Shown in pieces: positions 44,101 to 54,241 of a stretch of 64,000 nucleotides of DNA. Source of the DNA: Nocardioides bruguierae. Lineage in GTDB: Bacteria; Actinomycetota; Actinomycetes; Propionibacteriales; Nocardioidaceae. How positions within the stretch are numbered: position 1 is the stretch's first letter; each line of letters begins with the position of its first letter. The stretch lies in assembly GCF_023656415.1 (NCBI RefSeq), contig NZ_JAMOIL010000007.1, forward strand, positions 1 through 64,000, given 5' to 3'. A program made the position numbers and the translations under genes. The notes under the pieces are model-generated. The model did no database searches. It had not been told where the DNA came from and saw only the letters and a list, made by a program, of their open reading frames with translations.

Positions 44101-44254
44101 GAGCGCCCGGCTGGAGGGCTCCGGCACGGCGAAGGTGCGCCTGAGCCTGACCCGGGCCGGTCGTCGGCTGGTGAGCCGGGGCCAGGCCGCCGCCGTCGTC
44201 GTGGTCGACCCGCAGCGCGGGCCGGTGGCCCGAACCCGGGTCGCCCTGCGCTGA
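41123..44254 (+). CDS. Secreted surface protein with choice-of-anchor-A domain, TPTE repeats and DUF11 domain
   Basis: 1043 aa. A signal peptide spans ~1-45 (LTAAAALALSSGFVALTSASA|DAN). Residues ~55-345 match the choice-of-anchor-A domain (YSSESEGLVAVGGTLRVG, GVYLDVPAGSTVVVNLP, FPGTLLAPRADVTLG). A further beta region (~360-455) is followed by a stalk of nine TPTE repeats, a DUF11 domain (~540-625: DVTVSKTVSDATPTGGDVVTYS) and ~400 residues of Cys-containing beta repeats. No LPXTG, PEP-CTERM or C-terminal helix is seen, so how it is held at the surface is unclear. ATG 41123 is preceded by a GGGGGGAC stretch. Confidence 0.85.
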   Translation: MKAPLVAARRSTRGRAAALTGLTAAAALALSSGFVALTSASADANGNGGGNGSSGSSTACSVGGVSGVAVTQLLGDATGWTELVSGDDRRYSSESEGLVAVGGTLRVGAANVATRSDVAAGSAALVAGAVSGTVNLTRGSYAVGDLGGATINVNDPDRAAGAVSSPVDFDAAFLYLSSLSDALATLPSTGTTQVGVYDNGSKRQLELTGTSPLLNVFSPTAEQLGAQVEGVYLDVPAGSTVVVNLPAGDVTLGRGASFWLGGYRDGAVQTNDGLADDFAGFLWNAPDADTVDAAFANTFPGTLLAPRADVTLGATSHLTGQVVGASLDAAIETHLNLFPSTVCLPEAAAAAVDVSAVNSGVCAPLNSGKIDTPSGPMTVTYDLDDVVALETSRGNPDAVGPWEIEGYCVKAGFVNNGNGPVYVDLDEPVDTVTFSYKGGAKQISHYAVKYRLAGASAGTPTSTPTGTPTGTPTGTPTETPTETPTETPTETPTETPTETPTETPTETPTESPTATTSSPGTGGGTGGGSGGGTAPRSDVTVSKTVSDATPTGGDVVTYSFTVANIGLATATGVVLTDPLPDGVTLRSFGSSDCHVAARVVTCELGDLEAGASVVRTIDVALDPTAGAGRSPHAQAYHWLTPFKVEQQVDLEAGQTRSVQVTCTGGGLVTDGSLRVDHVDQGTGTLEDVRVLSAAAADSHTWAAVVRNDATGRAQTKAFVACLPATTEQADSQTGHGNGHVHALEVDSAMATTTATLPAGTTAVEATCVAGTRPVAPGWTTNGGVVTLVGSQSTTARGWRWTFEADAETVVTVSASCLRTSTTAVQGHTHDLVLTPVTRTVTVPAGSVVEEQVVCADDAKGVLASWRLTGGLVNLGNDPRIKTRAFRLLNPGGQSATATLTLWCVGDRTTTERVGTASPVAIDNTATVASTDVDADGGNNSSTVTAIVSPGSTTVVVAPVARTTSSTLTTKVAASVMGGSTVTVRARGKVLARSSARLEGSGTAKVRLSLTRAGRRLVSRGQAAAVVVVDPQRGPVARTRVALR
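42497..42660 (+). repeat. 12-bp tandem repeats encoding the TPTE stalk
   Basis: Nine copies of ACGCCCACCGAG preceded by related ACxCCCACCGGC units, in frame with the surface protein. Likely variable in copy number between strains. Confidence 0.9.
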
Positions 44255-44281
44255 GGCACGCCGAGGCACTCACGGGACGCA

Positions 44282-44338
44282 GCACGGACCCCATCCTCCC
44301 ACGCCCCGCTCGCGCGGGTGGGAGGATGGGGTCCGTGC
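44282..44338 (+). promoter_or_regulatory. 21-bp perfect hairpin overlapping the RBS and start of the next gene
   Basis: GCACGGACCCCATCCTCCCA (first 20 of 21 nt) at 44282 pairs without mismatch with 44318-44338. The right arm contains GGGAGGATGGGG, the ribosome binding site, and the GTG start at 44335. It may terminate the surface protein mRNA and, in read-through RNA, hide the RBS of the downstream gene. Confidence 0.7.
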
Positions 44339-44763
44339 GTTTCACCGAGAACGAGATGACCCGTGCCATGGAGGGCGCCGCCAAGAGCGTGCTGGCGACC
44401 CAACGCGAGGTCCGCAAGAAGGGCCGCGACGTCGAGGACGTGTGGCACGAGCTGGGCCGCTTCGGGCGCTACCAGCTGCTCTCGGGCCTGGGGGACCAGA
44501 TCCTGCCGGTGCTCGTGGCGCTGCCCGACGTGGAGGTCGAGCCCGGCACCCGCCCGCAGTTCACCGACGAGCAGGTGCAGGCCGCCGTCGAGGAGACGCT
44601 CGGTGACGTCAACCGGCTCCAGCGTGCGGTGCTCGTCCGCACGCGCATCGCGCTGGTCCGCCAGGCGCTCGAGGCCGTGCCGCCCCGCATCGACGCCGAC
44701 GGGCTGCTCACCGAGGAGAACCTGGGCGACATCGAGATCCCGGACGACCTCTCCGGTCTCTGA
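44335..44763 (+). CDS. Conserved hypothetical protein, 142 aa
   Basis: Small, mostly helical and charged protein without membrane segments. It starts VRFTENEMTRAMEGAAKSVL and ends in an acidic GDIEIPDDLSGL. The helical core (EETLGDVNRLQRAVLVRTRIALVRQALEAVP) looks like a coiled-coil or bundle. I do not recognise a family. The GTG is set by GGGAGG nine nt upstream. The whole initiation region lies in the right arm of a 21-bp hairpin. A bidirectional terminator follows. Confidence 0.75.
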   Translation: MRFTENEMTRAMEGAAKSVLATQREVRKKGRDVEDVWHELGRFGRYQLLSGLGDQILPVLVALPDVEVEPGTRPQFTDEQVQAAVEETLGDVNRLQRAVLVRTRIALVRQALEAVPPRIDADGLLTEENLGDIEIPDDLSGL

Positions 44764-44808
44764 GCGCCGCCCGGGCCGCGCTCACCTCGCGGCAGGGCTC
44801 CGGAACGC

Positions 44809-44841
44809 CACCGGCCCCGGACGAGTCGTCCGGGGCCGGTG
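44809..44841. terminator. Bidirectional terminator between the small gene and gltA
   Basis: 14-bp stem CACCGGCCCCGGAC with its complement around a 5-nt loop, between convergent genes. Confidence 0.82.
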
Positions 44842-44863
44842 CTGCTCAGCAGGGGAGCGGGGC

Positions 44864-46153
<1,290 letters not shown>

Positions 46154-46161
46154 GACGCCCG

Positions 46162-46167
46162 ACTGTA
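46162..46167 (-). promoter_or_regulatory. -10 element of a leaderless promoter (gltA)
   Basis: TACAGT on the minus strand, 8 nt before GTG 46153. Confidence 0.45.
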
Positions 46168-46387
46168 GTCCGCGCCACGTCGGGGCCGGTAGCGGGTGTC
46201 CCACCCTCCGGGCCACGTCCGCCCTGGCCGCCACCCGCATCCGGAGTCCGGACGGGACCGTCCGCAATCCTACAAGTGTCGGCAACGTGGCGCTGCCCGG
46301 CAGTCGTGCGGGACGCTGGACGTGGCCCGCGCTAGACCCCGTCCGGCCGAGAGCCCCTCCCGCGCTCCAGGGGCGACCTCGCGCGGT

Positions 46388-46618
46388 TTGGACTCCCGGG
46401 GCGCCGGACGCCTACTGTGTCCTGTCGCGACTTCTGCCGCGTCCCGACCCGTCACGGGTCGGGGTGCAGATCCGGACGTGAGCCGGGCACCGCGAGCCCC
46501 TGTGACGCAGGGGTGGGTGCCGCCAGGTGCGAACCGGGCCGTGTTCGTCAGGAGTCGCGGTTGCACCACCCGGTCGGCACCCCGACCGGGCCGAACGAAC
46601 GAGAGAGTAGGTACAGCC
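46388..46618 (+). promoter_or_regulatory. rplM-rpsI promoter and structured leader
   Basis: TTGGAC (46388-46393) and TACTGT (46413-46418) with a 19-nt spacer are a plausible promoter. The ~200-nt leader then contains two perfect 9-bp hairpins: CCCGACCCG-TCA-CGGGTCGGG at 46443-46463 and CCCGGTCGG-CACC-CCGACCGGG at 46569-46590. The second ends 28 nt before the start codon, a layout compatible with ribosomal-protein autoregulation. Confidence 0.45.
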
Positions 46619-47062
46619 GTGCGCACCTACAGCCCCAAGCCCGGCGACATCCAGCGCGAGTGGCTCGTCATCGACGCCGCCGACGTGCGCCTGGGTCGCC
46701 TCGCCGTCACCGTGGCGAACCTGATCCGCGGCAAGCACAAGCCGATGTTCGCGCCGCACGTCGACGCCGGTGACTTCGTCATCGTCATCAACGCCGAGAA
46801 GGTCTCCCTGTCGAGCAACAAGGCCACCACCAAGATGGCCTACCGCCACTCCGGCTACCCGGGTGGTCTGACCTCCACGCCCATCGGCGAGGTCCTCGAC
46901 ACCGACGCCCGCAAGGCCATCGAGAAGGCTGTCTGGGGCATGCTCCCCAAGAACAAGCTGGGCCGGCAGATGCTGAAGAAGCTCAAGGTCTACTCGGGTC
47001 CCAACCACCCGCACCAGGCCCAGCAGGCCACGCCCTACGAGATCAGCCAGATCTCCCAGTAA
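46619..47062 (+). CDS. rplM: 50S ribosomal protein L13
   Basis: 147-aa large-subunit assembly protein. It shows the conserved [46 protein letters not shown] and [22 protein letters not shown] segments and the usual length. GTG 46619 is chosen as it gives the conserved [11 protein letters not shown] start; a purine-rich GAGAGAGTAGG precedes it. It forms an operon with rpsI, 32 bp downstream. Confidence 0.97.
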   Translation: MRTYSPKPGDIQREWLVIDAADVRLGRLAVTVANLIRGKHKPMFAPHVDAGDFVIVINAEKVSLSSNKATTKMAYRHSGYPGGLTSTPIGEVLDTDARKAIEKAVWGMLPKNKLGRQMLKKLKVYSGPNHPHQAQQATPYEISQISQ

Positions 47063-47094
47063 CTTCTCGACGAGACGTAAAGGAACCAAGAGAC

Positions 47095-47595
47095 ATGGCT
47101 GAGAACGCCACCGAGGTCGAGGAGACCTTCACCACCGACGCGCAGGGCGTCGCCTACAGCTCCGAGTCGGCCCCGTCCGCCGACGCCGAGGCCCGTCCCG
47201 CCACCATCGCGCCGGCCGCTGCCGTGGGTCGCCGCAAGGAGGCCGTCGCCCGTGTCCGCATCGTGCCGGGCACCGGCCAGTGGACCGTCAACGGTCGCGC
47301 CCTGGACAGCTACTTCCCGAACAAGCTGCACCAGCAGGTCGTGAACGAGCCGTTCGCCACCACGCAGCTCGAGGGTCGCTTCGACGTCATCGCCCTGATC
47401 CACGGCGGCGGCATCACCGGTCAGGCCGGCGCCCTGCGCCTCGGCGTGGCCCGTGCGCTGAACAACGTGGACGTCGAGGCCAACCGCCCCTCGCTCAAGA
47501 AGGCCGGGCTGCTCACGCGTGACGCCCGCGTCATCGAGCGCAAGAAGGCTGGTCTGAAGAAGGCGCGCAAGGCGCCGCAGTTCTCCAAGCGCTGA
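47095..47595 (+). CDS. rpsI: 30S ribosomal protein S9
   Basis: 166-aa small-subunit protein. A ~40-residue acidic N-terminal extension precedes the core ([24 protein letters not shown]). The core keeps [22 protein letters not shown] and ends in the basic tail [12 protein letters not shown], whose last Arg reaches the P-site tRNA. ATG 47095 follows AAAGGAACC. It is the second gene of the rplM-rpsI operon. Confidence 0.97.
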   Translation: MAENATEVEETFTTDAQGVAYSSESAPSADAEARPATIAPAAAVGRRKEAVARVRIVPGTGQWTVNGRALDSYFPNKLHQQVVNEPFATTQLEGRFDVIALIHGGGITGQAGALRLGVARALNNVDVEANRPSLKKAGLLTRDARVIERKKAGLKKARKAPQFSKR

Positions 47596-47607
47596 TCCCG
47601 ACCCGTC

Positions 47608-48905
47608 TTGGGACGACTCTTCGGGACCGACGGGGTCCGAGGCCTGGCCAACGGTGAGCTCACCGCTGACCTGGCTCTCGGCCTCTCGCCGTCGTCGGCC
47701 GTGACACCCGCATCTCCGGGCAGTTCCTGGAGCACGCGGTGGTCGCGGGCCTGGCCTCGGCCGGCGTGGACGTGCTCCGGCTCCGGGTGGTGCCCACCCC
47801 CGGCGTCGCCTACCTCACCGACCTGCTCGACGCCGACCTCGGCGTCGTCATCAGCGCCTCGCACAACCCGATGCCCGACAACGGCATCAAGTTCCTGGCG
47901 CGCGGCGGGGTCAAGCTGGACGACGCGGTCGAGCGCGCCATCGAGGCCGCCATGGACGCCGCACCGCTGCGGCCCACCGGCGCCGACGTCGGTCGCGTGA
48001 CCAAGTACGCCGGCACGGCCGACGACTACGCCGACCACCTGCTCTCGACCCTCGACGGCGGCCACGCCCGCCCGCTCGAGGGCCTCACCGTGGTGCTGGA
48101 CTGCGCCCACGGTGCCGCGCACGAGGTCGGCCCGGCCGTCCTCAGCGCCGCCGGCGCGACGGTCATCGCCATCGGCGACCGTCCCGACGGCCTCAACATC
48201 AACGACGGCTGCGGCTCCACCCACCTCGAGCCCCTGCGCGCCGCGGTGCTCGAGCACGGCGCGGACGTCGGCATCGCGGTCGACGGCGACGCCGACCGCT
48301 GCCTGGCCGTGGACGCCACGGGCGCCGTGGTGGACGGGGACCAGATCCTCGCCGTCCTCGCCCTCGGCCTGCACGAGGCCGGCCGCCTGGCCGACGACAC
48401 GCTCGTCGTCACCGTGATGAGCAACCTCGGCCTGCACCTGGCCATGAAGGACGCCGGCGTCCAGGTCGTGCAGACCGCCGTCGGTGACCGCTACGTGCTC
48501 GAGGCCATGAAGGTCGGCGGCTACTCCCTCGGCGGGGAGCAGTCCGGCCACGTCATCCTCTCCGACCACGCCACCACCGGCGACGGTCTGCTCACCGCCC
48601 TGCACCTGCTCCAGCGGATGCGCGCCACCGGTCGCACGCTGGCGGACCTGGCCGGCGTGGTCACCCGCCTCCCGCAGGTGCTCGTCAACGTCCGGGGCGT
48701 CGACAAGACCCGCGCCGACGACGAGAAGGTGCTCGCCGCGGTGGCGCTGGAGGAGGCCGCGCTCGGCGAGACCGGGCGCGTCCTGCTGCGCCCCTCGGGC
48801 ACCGAGCCCGTCGTCCGCGTCATGGTCGAGGCGCCCACCCACGACGTGGCCCAGGGCGTCGCGGACCGGCTGGCCGAGGTGGTCCGGGAGCGGCTCGCGC
48901 TCTGA
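47608..48905 (+). pseudogene. glmM: glmM, phosphoglucosamine mutase, with internal deletion and frameshift
   Basis: Should convert glucosamine-6-P to glucosamine-1-P for peptidoglycan synthesis. The TTG start at 47608 gives [27 protein letters not shown]. The frame then changes near 47689: the next conserved block, [20 protein letters not shown], is in another frame (from 47691), and about 50 bp encoding the usual helix after LGLS is missing. The rest is intact, including the active-site [19 protein letters not shown] metal loop and [14 protein letters not shown]. Because the enzyme is normally essential, an assembly or sequencing error in this GC-rich stretch is as likely as a true mutation. 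Confidence 0.8.
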
Positions 48906-48952
48906 GCCCTGCCGGCACCGCGTCGTCGGGTGGGGCCCGGCCCCTGGATCGC

Positions 48953-48958
48953 TAGGGT
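48953..48958 (+). promoter_or_regulatory. -10 element of a leaderless promoter (ABC ATPase)
   Basis: TAGGGT ends 7 nt before ATG 48966; no ribosome binding site is present. Confidence 0.45.
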
Positions 48959-48965
48959 CGCTGCC

Positions 48966-49937
48966 ATGACCCCGGCACCCCCACCGGACGCGCCCGTGCT
49001 CGAGGCCGTGGGCCTCACCAAGGACTTCGGTGCGGTCCGGGCCGTCGACGACCTGTCGTTCGCCGTCGCCCCGGGCCGGGTCACCGGCTTCCTCGGGCCC
49101 AACGGGGCGGGCAAGACGACCACGCTGCGCATGCTGCTCGGCCTGGTGCGTCCCAGCGCCGGCCGCGGGCTGGTCGGCGGCCGCCCCTACGGCGAGCACC
49201 CGGCGCCGGCGCGCCTCGTCGGCGTCTGCCTGGACGCGGGCGCCCTGCACCCCGGTCGCACCGCCCTCGGGCACCTCCGGGTGGCGGCCGCACCCCTCGG
49301 GCTGCCCGAGACACGGGTGCGGGAGGTGCTGGCCCTCGTCGGTCTGGAGGCGGTGGCGCGTCGCCGCGTCGGCGGCTTCTCCCTCGGCATGAAGCAGCGC
49401 CTGGGCCTGGCCGTCGCGCTGCTGGCCGACCCCGCCGTCCTGGTGCTCGACGAGCCGGCCAACGGCCTGGACCCCGAGGGGATCGTCTGGCTGCGCAGCC
49501 TCCTGCGTTCACTGGCGGGGCAGGGCCGCACGGTGCTCGTCTCCAGCCACGTGCTCCGCGAGGTGGAGCACACGGTGGACGACGTCGTGGTCGTCGCGTC
49601 CGGTCGGCTGGTGGTCGCCGAGCCGCTGGTCGACCTCGCCCGCCGTGCCGAGCCCGCGACGCTGGTGCTCGCCCCCGACGCCGCCGGGCTGGCCGCCCTG
49701 GCGCGGAGCCACGGCTGGACGACGGCCCCCGACCCGGCCACCGGCGGGGTGGTGCTGGCCGGTGCCGAGGCCGCCGGCGTCGGTGCCGCCGCCCACGCCG
49801 CCGGCCTGGAGCTGCACCGGCTGGAGCCGCGTGGGAGCGACCTGGAGTCGGTCTTCCTCCGGCTGACGCAGCCGGGCCCTGATCCCGGGGAGAGCCCTGA
49901 TCCGGGGCAGAGTGCCGCCGAGGGGGTCGCCCGATGA
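48966..49937 (+). CDS. ABC transporter ATP-binding protein (ABC-2 exporter type)
   Basis: 323 aa. Walker A FLGPNGAGKTTTLRML (~44), signature FSLGMKQRLGLA, Walker B VLVLDEPANGLDPEG and SSHVLREVEHTVDDV switch. The extra ~100 residues after the ATPase are typical of DrrA/CcmA-like exporters. It is coupled to the permease gene by ATGA overlap and together they form an exporter of unknown substrate (drug, lipid or peptide). The start is leaderless. Confidence 0.9.
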   Translation: MTPAPPPDAPVLEAVGLTKDFGAVRAVDDLSFAVAPGRVTGFLGPNGAGKTTTLRMLLGLVRPSAGRGLVGGRPYGEHPAPARLVGVCLDAGALHPGRTALGHLRVAAAPLGLPETRVREVLALVGLEAVARRRVGGFSLGMKQRLGLAVALLADPAVLVLDEPANGLDPEGIVWLRSLLRSLAGQGRTVLVSSHVLREVEHTVDDVVVVASGRLVVAEPLVDLARRAEPATLVLAPDAAGLAALARSHGWTTAPDPATGGVVLAGAEAAGVGAAAHAAGLELHRLEPRGSDLESVFLRLTQPGPDPGESPDPGQSAAEGVAR

Positions 49938-50740
49938 GCCCGGTCGCGCTGCTGCGCACCGAGTGGCGCAAGCTCGTCACCACGCGCCTGTGGTGGGTGC
50001 TGGCGCTGGTCATGCTGGTCTACCTCGGCTTCACCGCCGTCGTCCTGGCCGCCTCGTTCGCCCTGGCCACGGCCGAGACGGCGCCCGACCTCGCCCCGGC
50101 CGACCAGACCCTGCTCGTGCTGGGCTCGCTGGGCACCGCCGGCTACGTCTTCCCGCTGCTGGTCGGCACGCTCCTGGTGACCTCCGAGGCGCGGCACGGC
50201 ACCTTCACGGCCACGTTCCTCGCCGAGCCGCGGCGGTGGCGGGTGCTGGTGGCCAAGCTGGCCGTGGCGGTGCCCGTGGGGCTGGTGCTGGGCGTGGCGG
50301 GCACGCTCGGCGTCTCGCTGGGCCTCCCGGTGCTCGCCGTGCTCGGTGACGGCGCCGCGGTCGGTGACCCCGCCGTCGTCCGGGCCCTCGTGCTGGGCGT
50401 GGTGGTGACGACGCTGTGGTGCGTGCTGGGCGTGGCGCTGGGGTCGGTGGTGACCAACCAGGTGGCCGCGGTCGTCGGCGTCCTGGTATTCACCCAGTTC
50501 GTGGAGCCGGTCGCGCGGATCGCCCTGGGCACGGTGGACGGGGCCGCGCGCGTCGCCTCGTTCCTGCCGGGTGCGGCGGCCGACGCGGTCACCGGCGCGA
50601 GCCTGCTCGGCGCCATGACCGCCGGCTCCGGGGGCCCGGACCTCCTGCCCGGGTGGGCCGGGGCCCTCGTCCTGCTCGCCTACGGGGTCGTGCTGGTCAC
50701 GGTGGGGGCGCGCACGACCTTCCGTCGCGACGTGCTCTGA
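49934..50740 (+). CDS. ABC-2 type transporter permease
   Basis: 268 aa with six membrane helices (first LVTTRLWWVLALVMLVYLGFTAVVLAASFA; last LVLLAYGVVLVTVGA). It has the short cytoplasmic TEWRKLVTTRLW start common to ABC-2 permeases and the extended loop EARHGTFTATFLAEPRRWR, typical of the lantibiotic-immunity/ABC-2 family. It overlaps the ATPase gene by 4 bp. The substrate is unknown. Confidence 0.88.
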   Translation: MSPVALLRTEWRKLVTTRLWWVLALVMLVYLGFTAVVLAASFALATAETAPDLAPADQTLLVLGSLGTAGYVFPLLVGTLLVTSEARHGTFTATFLAEPRRWRVLVAKLAVAVPVGLVLGVAGTLGVSLGLPVLAVLGDGAAVGDPAVVRALVLGVVVTTLWCVLGVALGSVVTNQVAAVVGVLVFTQFVEPVARIALGTVDGAARVASFLPGAAADAVTGASLLGAMTAGSGGPDLLPGWAGALVLLAYGVVLVTVGARTTFRRDVL

Positions 50741-50766
50741 GCCGAGGGGCGTCGCAGGCCCGCGCG

Positions 50767-51789
50767 TCAGAGCTTGCGCAGGCGGACGTAGCGCACCGAG
50801 TGGTCGGCGTCCTTGCGCAGCACCAGCGTGGCCCGCGAGCGGGTGGGCAGCACGTTGTCGACCAGGTTGGGGCCGTTGATGGTGTCCCAGATCCGCTCGG
50901 ACTCGGCGACCGCCTCGTCGTGGGTCAGCGCGGCGTACTTGCGGAAGTAGCTGTCGGGGTCGCGGAACGCGGTCTGGCGCAGCTTGAGGAACCGCTGCGT
51001 GTACCAGTCGCGCACGTGGGTGGTGTGGGCGTCGACGTAGACGGAGAAGTCGAAGAAGTCGCTGACCGCCAGGCCCGTGCGGCCGTCCTCGCGGCTGCGC
51101 GAGGGCTGGAGCACGTTGAGCCCCTCGACGATGACGATGTCGGGGGAGCGGACGACGACCTTCTCGTCCGGCACCACGTCGTAGACCAGGTGGGAGTAGA
51201 CCGGCGCGGCGACCTCGTCCTTGCCGGACTTGATGTCGATGACGAAGCGCAGCAGCGCCTTGCGGTCGTAGGACTCCGGGAAGCCCTTGCGCTGCAGCAG
51301 CCCCCGGCGCTCCAGCTCGGCGTTGGGGTAGAGGAACCCGTCGGTGGTCACGAGCGCGACGTTGGGGTGCTGGGGCCAGTGCGCCAGCATCTGCTGGAGC
51401 ACGCGGGCGGTGGTGGACTTGCCGACGGCCACGGACCCGGCCACGCCGATCACGAACGGCGTGCGCGGCGGCGTGCGCTGGTGCAGGAAGTGCTCCTGCT
51501 CCTGGTGCAGCTTCTTCGCCGACTCCACGTACATGCTGAGCAGGCGCGACAGCGGCAGGTAGACCTCGCGGACCTCCTCGATGTCGAGGCTGTCGCCGAG
51601 GCCGCGCAGGCGGTGGATCTCCTCCGCCGTCAGCGGGCTCTCGGTCTCGCGGGCCAGGGCGGCCCAGGCGTCGCGGTCCAGCTCCAGGTAGGGCGAGGTC
51701 TCGCGGGGCGTCTCGCCCTGGACGGCGGGGAACCAGCCGGTCGGCGGGGCCGACGCAGGCGCGGCGTGCTGCTGACCGGGCTGGGGCAT
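50767..51789 (-). CDS. coaA: Type I pantothenate kinase
   Basis: Phosphorylates pantothenate, the first step of coenzyme A synthesis. 340 aa with P-loop [17 protein letters not shown] (~119), [24 protein letters not shown], and the conserved RYVRLRKL end. It is slightly longer than E. coli CoaA because of a Pro/Ala-rich N-terminus. ATG 51789 has no SD; AAGAAT lies 7 nt upstream and may be a -10 of a leaderless mRNA. It is divergent from glmS. Confidence 0.95.
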   Translation of the reverse strand: MPQPGQQHAAPASAPPTGWFPAVQGETPRETSPYLELDRDAWAALARETESPLTAEEIHRLRGLGDSLDIEEVREVYLPLSRLLSMYVESAKKLHQEQEHFLHQRTPPRTPFVIGVAGSVAVGKSTTARVLQQMLAHWPQHPNVALVTTDGFLYPNAELERRGLLQRKGFPESYDRKALLRFVIDIKSGKDEVAAPVYSHLVYDVVPDEKVVVRSPDIVIVEGLNVLQPSRSREDGRTGLAVSDFFDFSVYVDAHTTHVRDWYTQRFLKLRQTAFRDPDSYFRKYAALTHDEAVAESERIWDTINGPNLVDNVLPTRSRATLVLRKDADHSVRYVRLRKL

Positions 51790-51965
51790 GACGGCGATTC
51801 TTGCAGCACGGGTGCCGCGCGACACAGGTCGCACCCCGGCTTCCGAGCGCCCCCAGCAGATGGCCGACACGTGTCGTCCGAGTGGGGGAGGGCGCGTCGG
51901 GGCAGGTCACGCGGCGACACCCCCGGGCCCGGCGTCGCCGACGCGGTTCTCACGCCTCGTCCGCC

Positions 51966-51971
51966 TAGACT
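51966..51971 (+). promoter_or_regulatory. -10 element of a leaderless promoter (glmS)
   Basis: TAGACT ends 8 nt before ATG 51980; no ribosome binding site lies between. There is no glmS ribozyme-like leader, as expected if the mRNA begins at the ATG. Confidence 0.55.
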
Positions 51972-51979
51972 CCCCTTCC

Positions 51980-53824
51980 ATGTGCGGGATCGTCGGGTAC
52001 GTGGGTGAGCGCTCGGCGCAGGACGTCGTGATCGACGGGCTGCGCCGGCTGGAGTACCGCGGCTACGACTCCGCGGGCGTCGCGCTGGTGCACGAGGGCG
52101 CCATCGCCGGCAACAAGAAGGCGGGCAAGCTCGCCAACCTGGAGAAGGCCATCGCGGAGGAGCCGCTGCCGGTCTCGACGATCGGCCTCGGCCACACCCG
52201 GTGGGCCACGCACGGCGCACCGAACGACCGCAACGCCCACCCGCACCGCGGCTACGGCGGCCGGATCGCCGTCGTGCACAACGGCATCATCGAGAACTTC
52301 GACTCCCTGCGCGGCCGGCTCGAGGACGACGACATCCAGCTCGTCTCCGAGACCGACACCGAGATCGTGGCGCACCTGCTGGAGCTGCAGGTGGAGTCCG
52401 GCGAGGACCTGACGACCGCGATGCAGCGCGTGTGCCGCCGGCTCGAGGGCGCCTTCACGCTCGTGGCCATCGACGCCCAGGACCCCGACCGGGTGGTCGC
52501 GGCGCGTCGGAACTCGCCGCTGGTGGTCGGGCTCGGCGAGGGCGAGAACTTCCTCGGCTCCGACGTCGCCGCGTTCATCGAGTTCACCCGCGAGGCGATG
52601 GAGCTCGACCAGGACCAGGTCGTCACCATCACCCGTTCCGGGGTCGAGGTGAGCAACTTCGACGGGACGCCGGCCTCGGGCCGCGTCTACCACGTCGACT
52701 GGGACCTGTCGGCCGCCGAGAAGGACGGCCACGACTGGTTCATGCGCAAGGAGATCTTCGAGCAGCCGCGTGCCGTGGCCGACTCGCTGCTCGGCCGCCG
52801 CTCGCGCTCCGGTGCCCTCCAGCTCGACGAGATGCGCCTCTCCGACCAGGAGCTGCGCGACATCGACAAGATCATCATCATCGCGGCCGGCACCTCGTTC
52901 TACGCGGGCCTCGTGGCCAAGTACGCCATCGAGCACTGGTGCCGCATCCCGGTCGAGGTCGAGCTGAGCTCGGAGTTCCGCTACCGCGACCCGATCCTCG
53001 ACTACTCCACGCTCGTCGTGGCGATCAGCCAGTCCGGCGAGACCGCCGACACCCTGCAGGCGATCCGGCACGCGCGCACCCAGCGCAGCAAGGTGCTGGC
53101 GATCTGCAACACCAACGGCTCGACCATCCCGCGCGAGTCAGACGCCGTCATCTACACCCACGCCGGCCCCGAGATCGGCGTCGCCTCCACCAAGGGCTTC
53201 CTCACCCAGCTCGTGGCCTGCTACCTGCTGGCGCTCTACCTCGCGCAGGTCAAGGGCACCCGGTTCGGCGACGAGATCAACCAGGTGCTCCAGCAGCTGG
53301 AGTCGATGCCGGACCACATCTCCGCGGTGCTGGAGAAGTCCGAGCAGGTCTACGACCTGGCCCGCGAGCACGTCGACTCCCGCTCGGTGCTGTTCCTCGG
53401 CCGGCACGCCGGCTACCCGGTGGCGCTCGAGGGCGCGCTGAAGCTCAAGGAGCTGGCCTACCTGCACGCCGAGGGCTTCGCCGCCGGCGAGCTCAAGCAC
53501 GGCCCCATCGCGCTGATCGAGCAGGACATGCCGGTGCTGTGCGTCGTGCCGCCCCGGGGCCGCGACCAGCTGCACGACAAGATGATCTCCGGCATCCAGG
53601 AGGTGCGCGCCCGCGGTGCGCGGACCGTGTGCCTGGCCGAGGAGGGCGACTCCTCCATCGAGCCCTACGCCGACGTCCTCATCACCCTGCCGCGGGTGCC
53701 CGTGCTGCTCCAGCCGCTGGTGGCCGTCGTGCCGCTCCAGCTCTTCGCCTGCGAGCTGGCCACCGCCAAGGGCCACGACGTCGACCAGCCGCGGAACCTG
53801 GCCAAGTCCGTCACCGTGGAGTGA
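51980..53824 (+). CDS. glmS: Glutamine-fructose-6-phosphate aminotransferase
   Basis: Makes glucosamine-6-P from fructose-6-P and glutamine. 614 aa. After Met removal Cys1 is the glutaminase nucleophile ([17 protein letters not shown]); [12 protein letters not shown] and [19 protein letters not shown] complete the glutamine site (~1-220). Two SIS domains follow ([55 protein letters not shown]). The C-terminus [15 protein letters not shown] is the conserved closing loop. It is upstream of acpS with a 7-bp gap. Confidence 0.97.
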   Translation: MCGIVGYVGERSAQDVVIDGLRRLEYRGYDSAGVALVHEGAIAGNKKAGKLANLEKAIAEEPLPVSTIGLGHTRWATHGAPNDRNAHPHRGYGGRIAVVHNGIIENFDSLRGRLEDDDIQLVSETDTEIVAHLLELQVESGEDLTTAMQRVCRRLEGAFTLVAIDAQDPDRVVAARRNSPLVVGLGEGENFLGSDVAAFIEFTREAMELDQDQVVTITRSGVEVSNFDGTPASGRVYHVDWDLSAAEKDGHDWFMRKEIFEQPRAVADSLLGRRSRSGALQLDEMRLSDQELRDIDKIIIIAAGTSFYAGLVAKYAIEHWCRIPVEVELSSEFRYRDPILDYSTLVVAISQSGETADTLQAIRHARTQRSKVLAICNTNGSTIPRESDAVIYTHAGPEIGVASTKGFLTQLVACYLLALYLAQVKGTRFGDEINQVLQQLESMPDHISAVLEKSEQVYDLAREHVDSRSVLFLGRHAGYPVALEGALKLKELAYLHAEGFAAGELKHGPIALIEQDMPVLCVVPPRGRDQLHDKMISGIQEVRARGARTVCLAEEGDSSIEPYADVLITLPRVPVLLQPLVAVVPLQLFACELATAKGHDVDQPRNLAKSVTVE

Positions 53825-53831
53825 GCCCCGC

Positions 53832-54185
53832 GTGGCCGTGCTCGGCGTCGGCATCGACGTCTGCGACATCGACCGCTTCTCCGCGACGCTGAACCGCACC
53901 CCGGGCCTGCTGACCCGGGTGTTCACGCCGGGGGAGCGGGACCGCACGGTCGCCTCCCTGGCGGCCCGCTTCGCGGCCAAGGAGGCGCTCGCCAAGGCGC
54001 TCGGCGCGCCGGCGGGGCTCTCCTGGCAGGACTGCGAGATCGTCTCGGAGTCCTCCGGTCGCCCCCGGTTCGAGGCCCGCGGCAGCGTGGCCGCCGCGCT
54101 CGCCGACCTCGGCTGCGCCTCCGTGCACGTCTCGCTCTCCCACGACGCCGGTGTCGCCTCCGCCGTGGTGGTGCTGGAGTCCTGA
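53832..54185 (+). CDS. acpS: Holo-[acyl-carrier-protein] synthase
   Basis: Transfers phosphopantetheine from CoA to acyl carrier protein. The 117-aa product has [12 protein letters not shown] (Mg-binding Asp) and [13 protein letters not shown] (Glu) with [17 protein letters not shown] at the end, all the AcpS trimer motifs. GTG 53832 is used; GTG 53838 is possible. It overlaps no gene but follows glmS by 7 bp, so the two are co-transcribed. Confidence 0.94.
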   Translation: MAVLGVGIDVCDIDRFSATLNRTPGLLTRVFTPGERDRTVASLAARFAAKEALAKALGAPAGLSWQDCEIVSESSGRPRFEARGSVAAALADLGCASVHVSLSHDAGVASAVVVLES

Positions 54186-54193
54186 CCCCGCGA

Positions 54194-54241
54194 GGGTCGT
54201 GTGCCCCAGCGGTTGCTCCGACGACCGCTCAGGCACACGAC
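54194..54241. repeat. 48-bp palindromic repeat, copy A
   Basis: GGGTCGTGTGCC...GGCACACGAC, identical to the copy at 55255-55302. Each is an inverted repeat: GTCGTGTGCC and AGCGGT arms on each side of a 10-nt loop. This copy covers the 3' end of the DUF559-like gene and could also act as the acpS terminator. Confidence 0.9.

Noticed and set aside
51790..51979. glmS ribozyme upstream of glmS
   Set aside because: The spacer lacks ribozyme core sequences and a -10 element close to the ATG suggests a leaderless mRNA.
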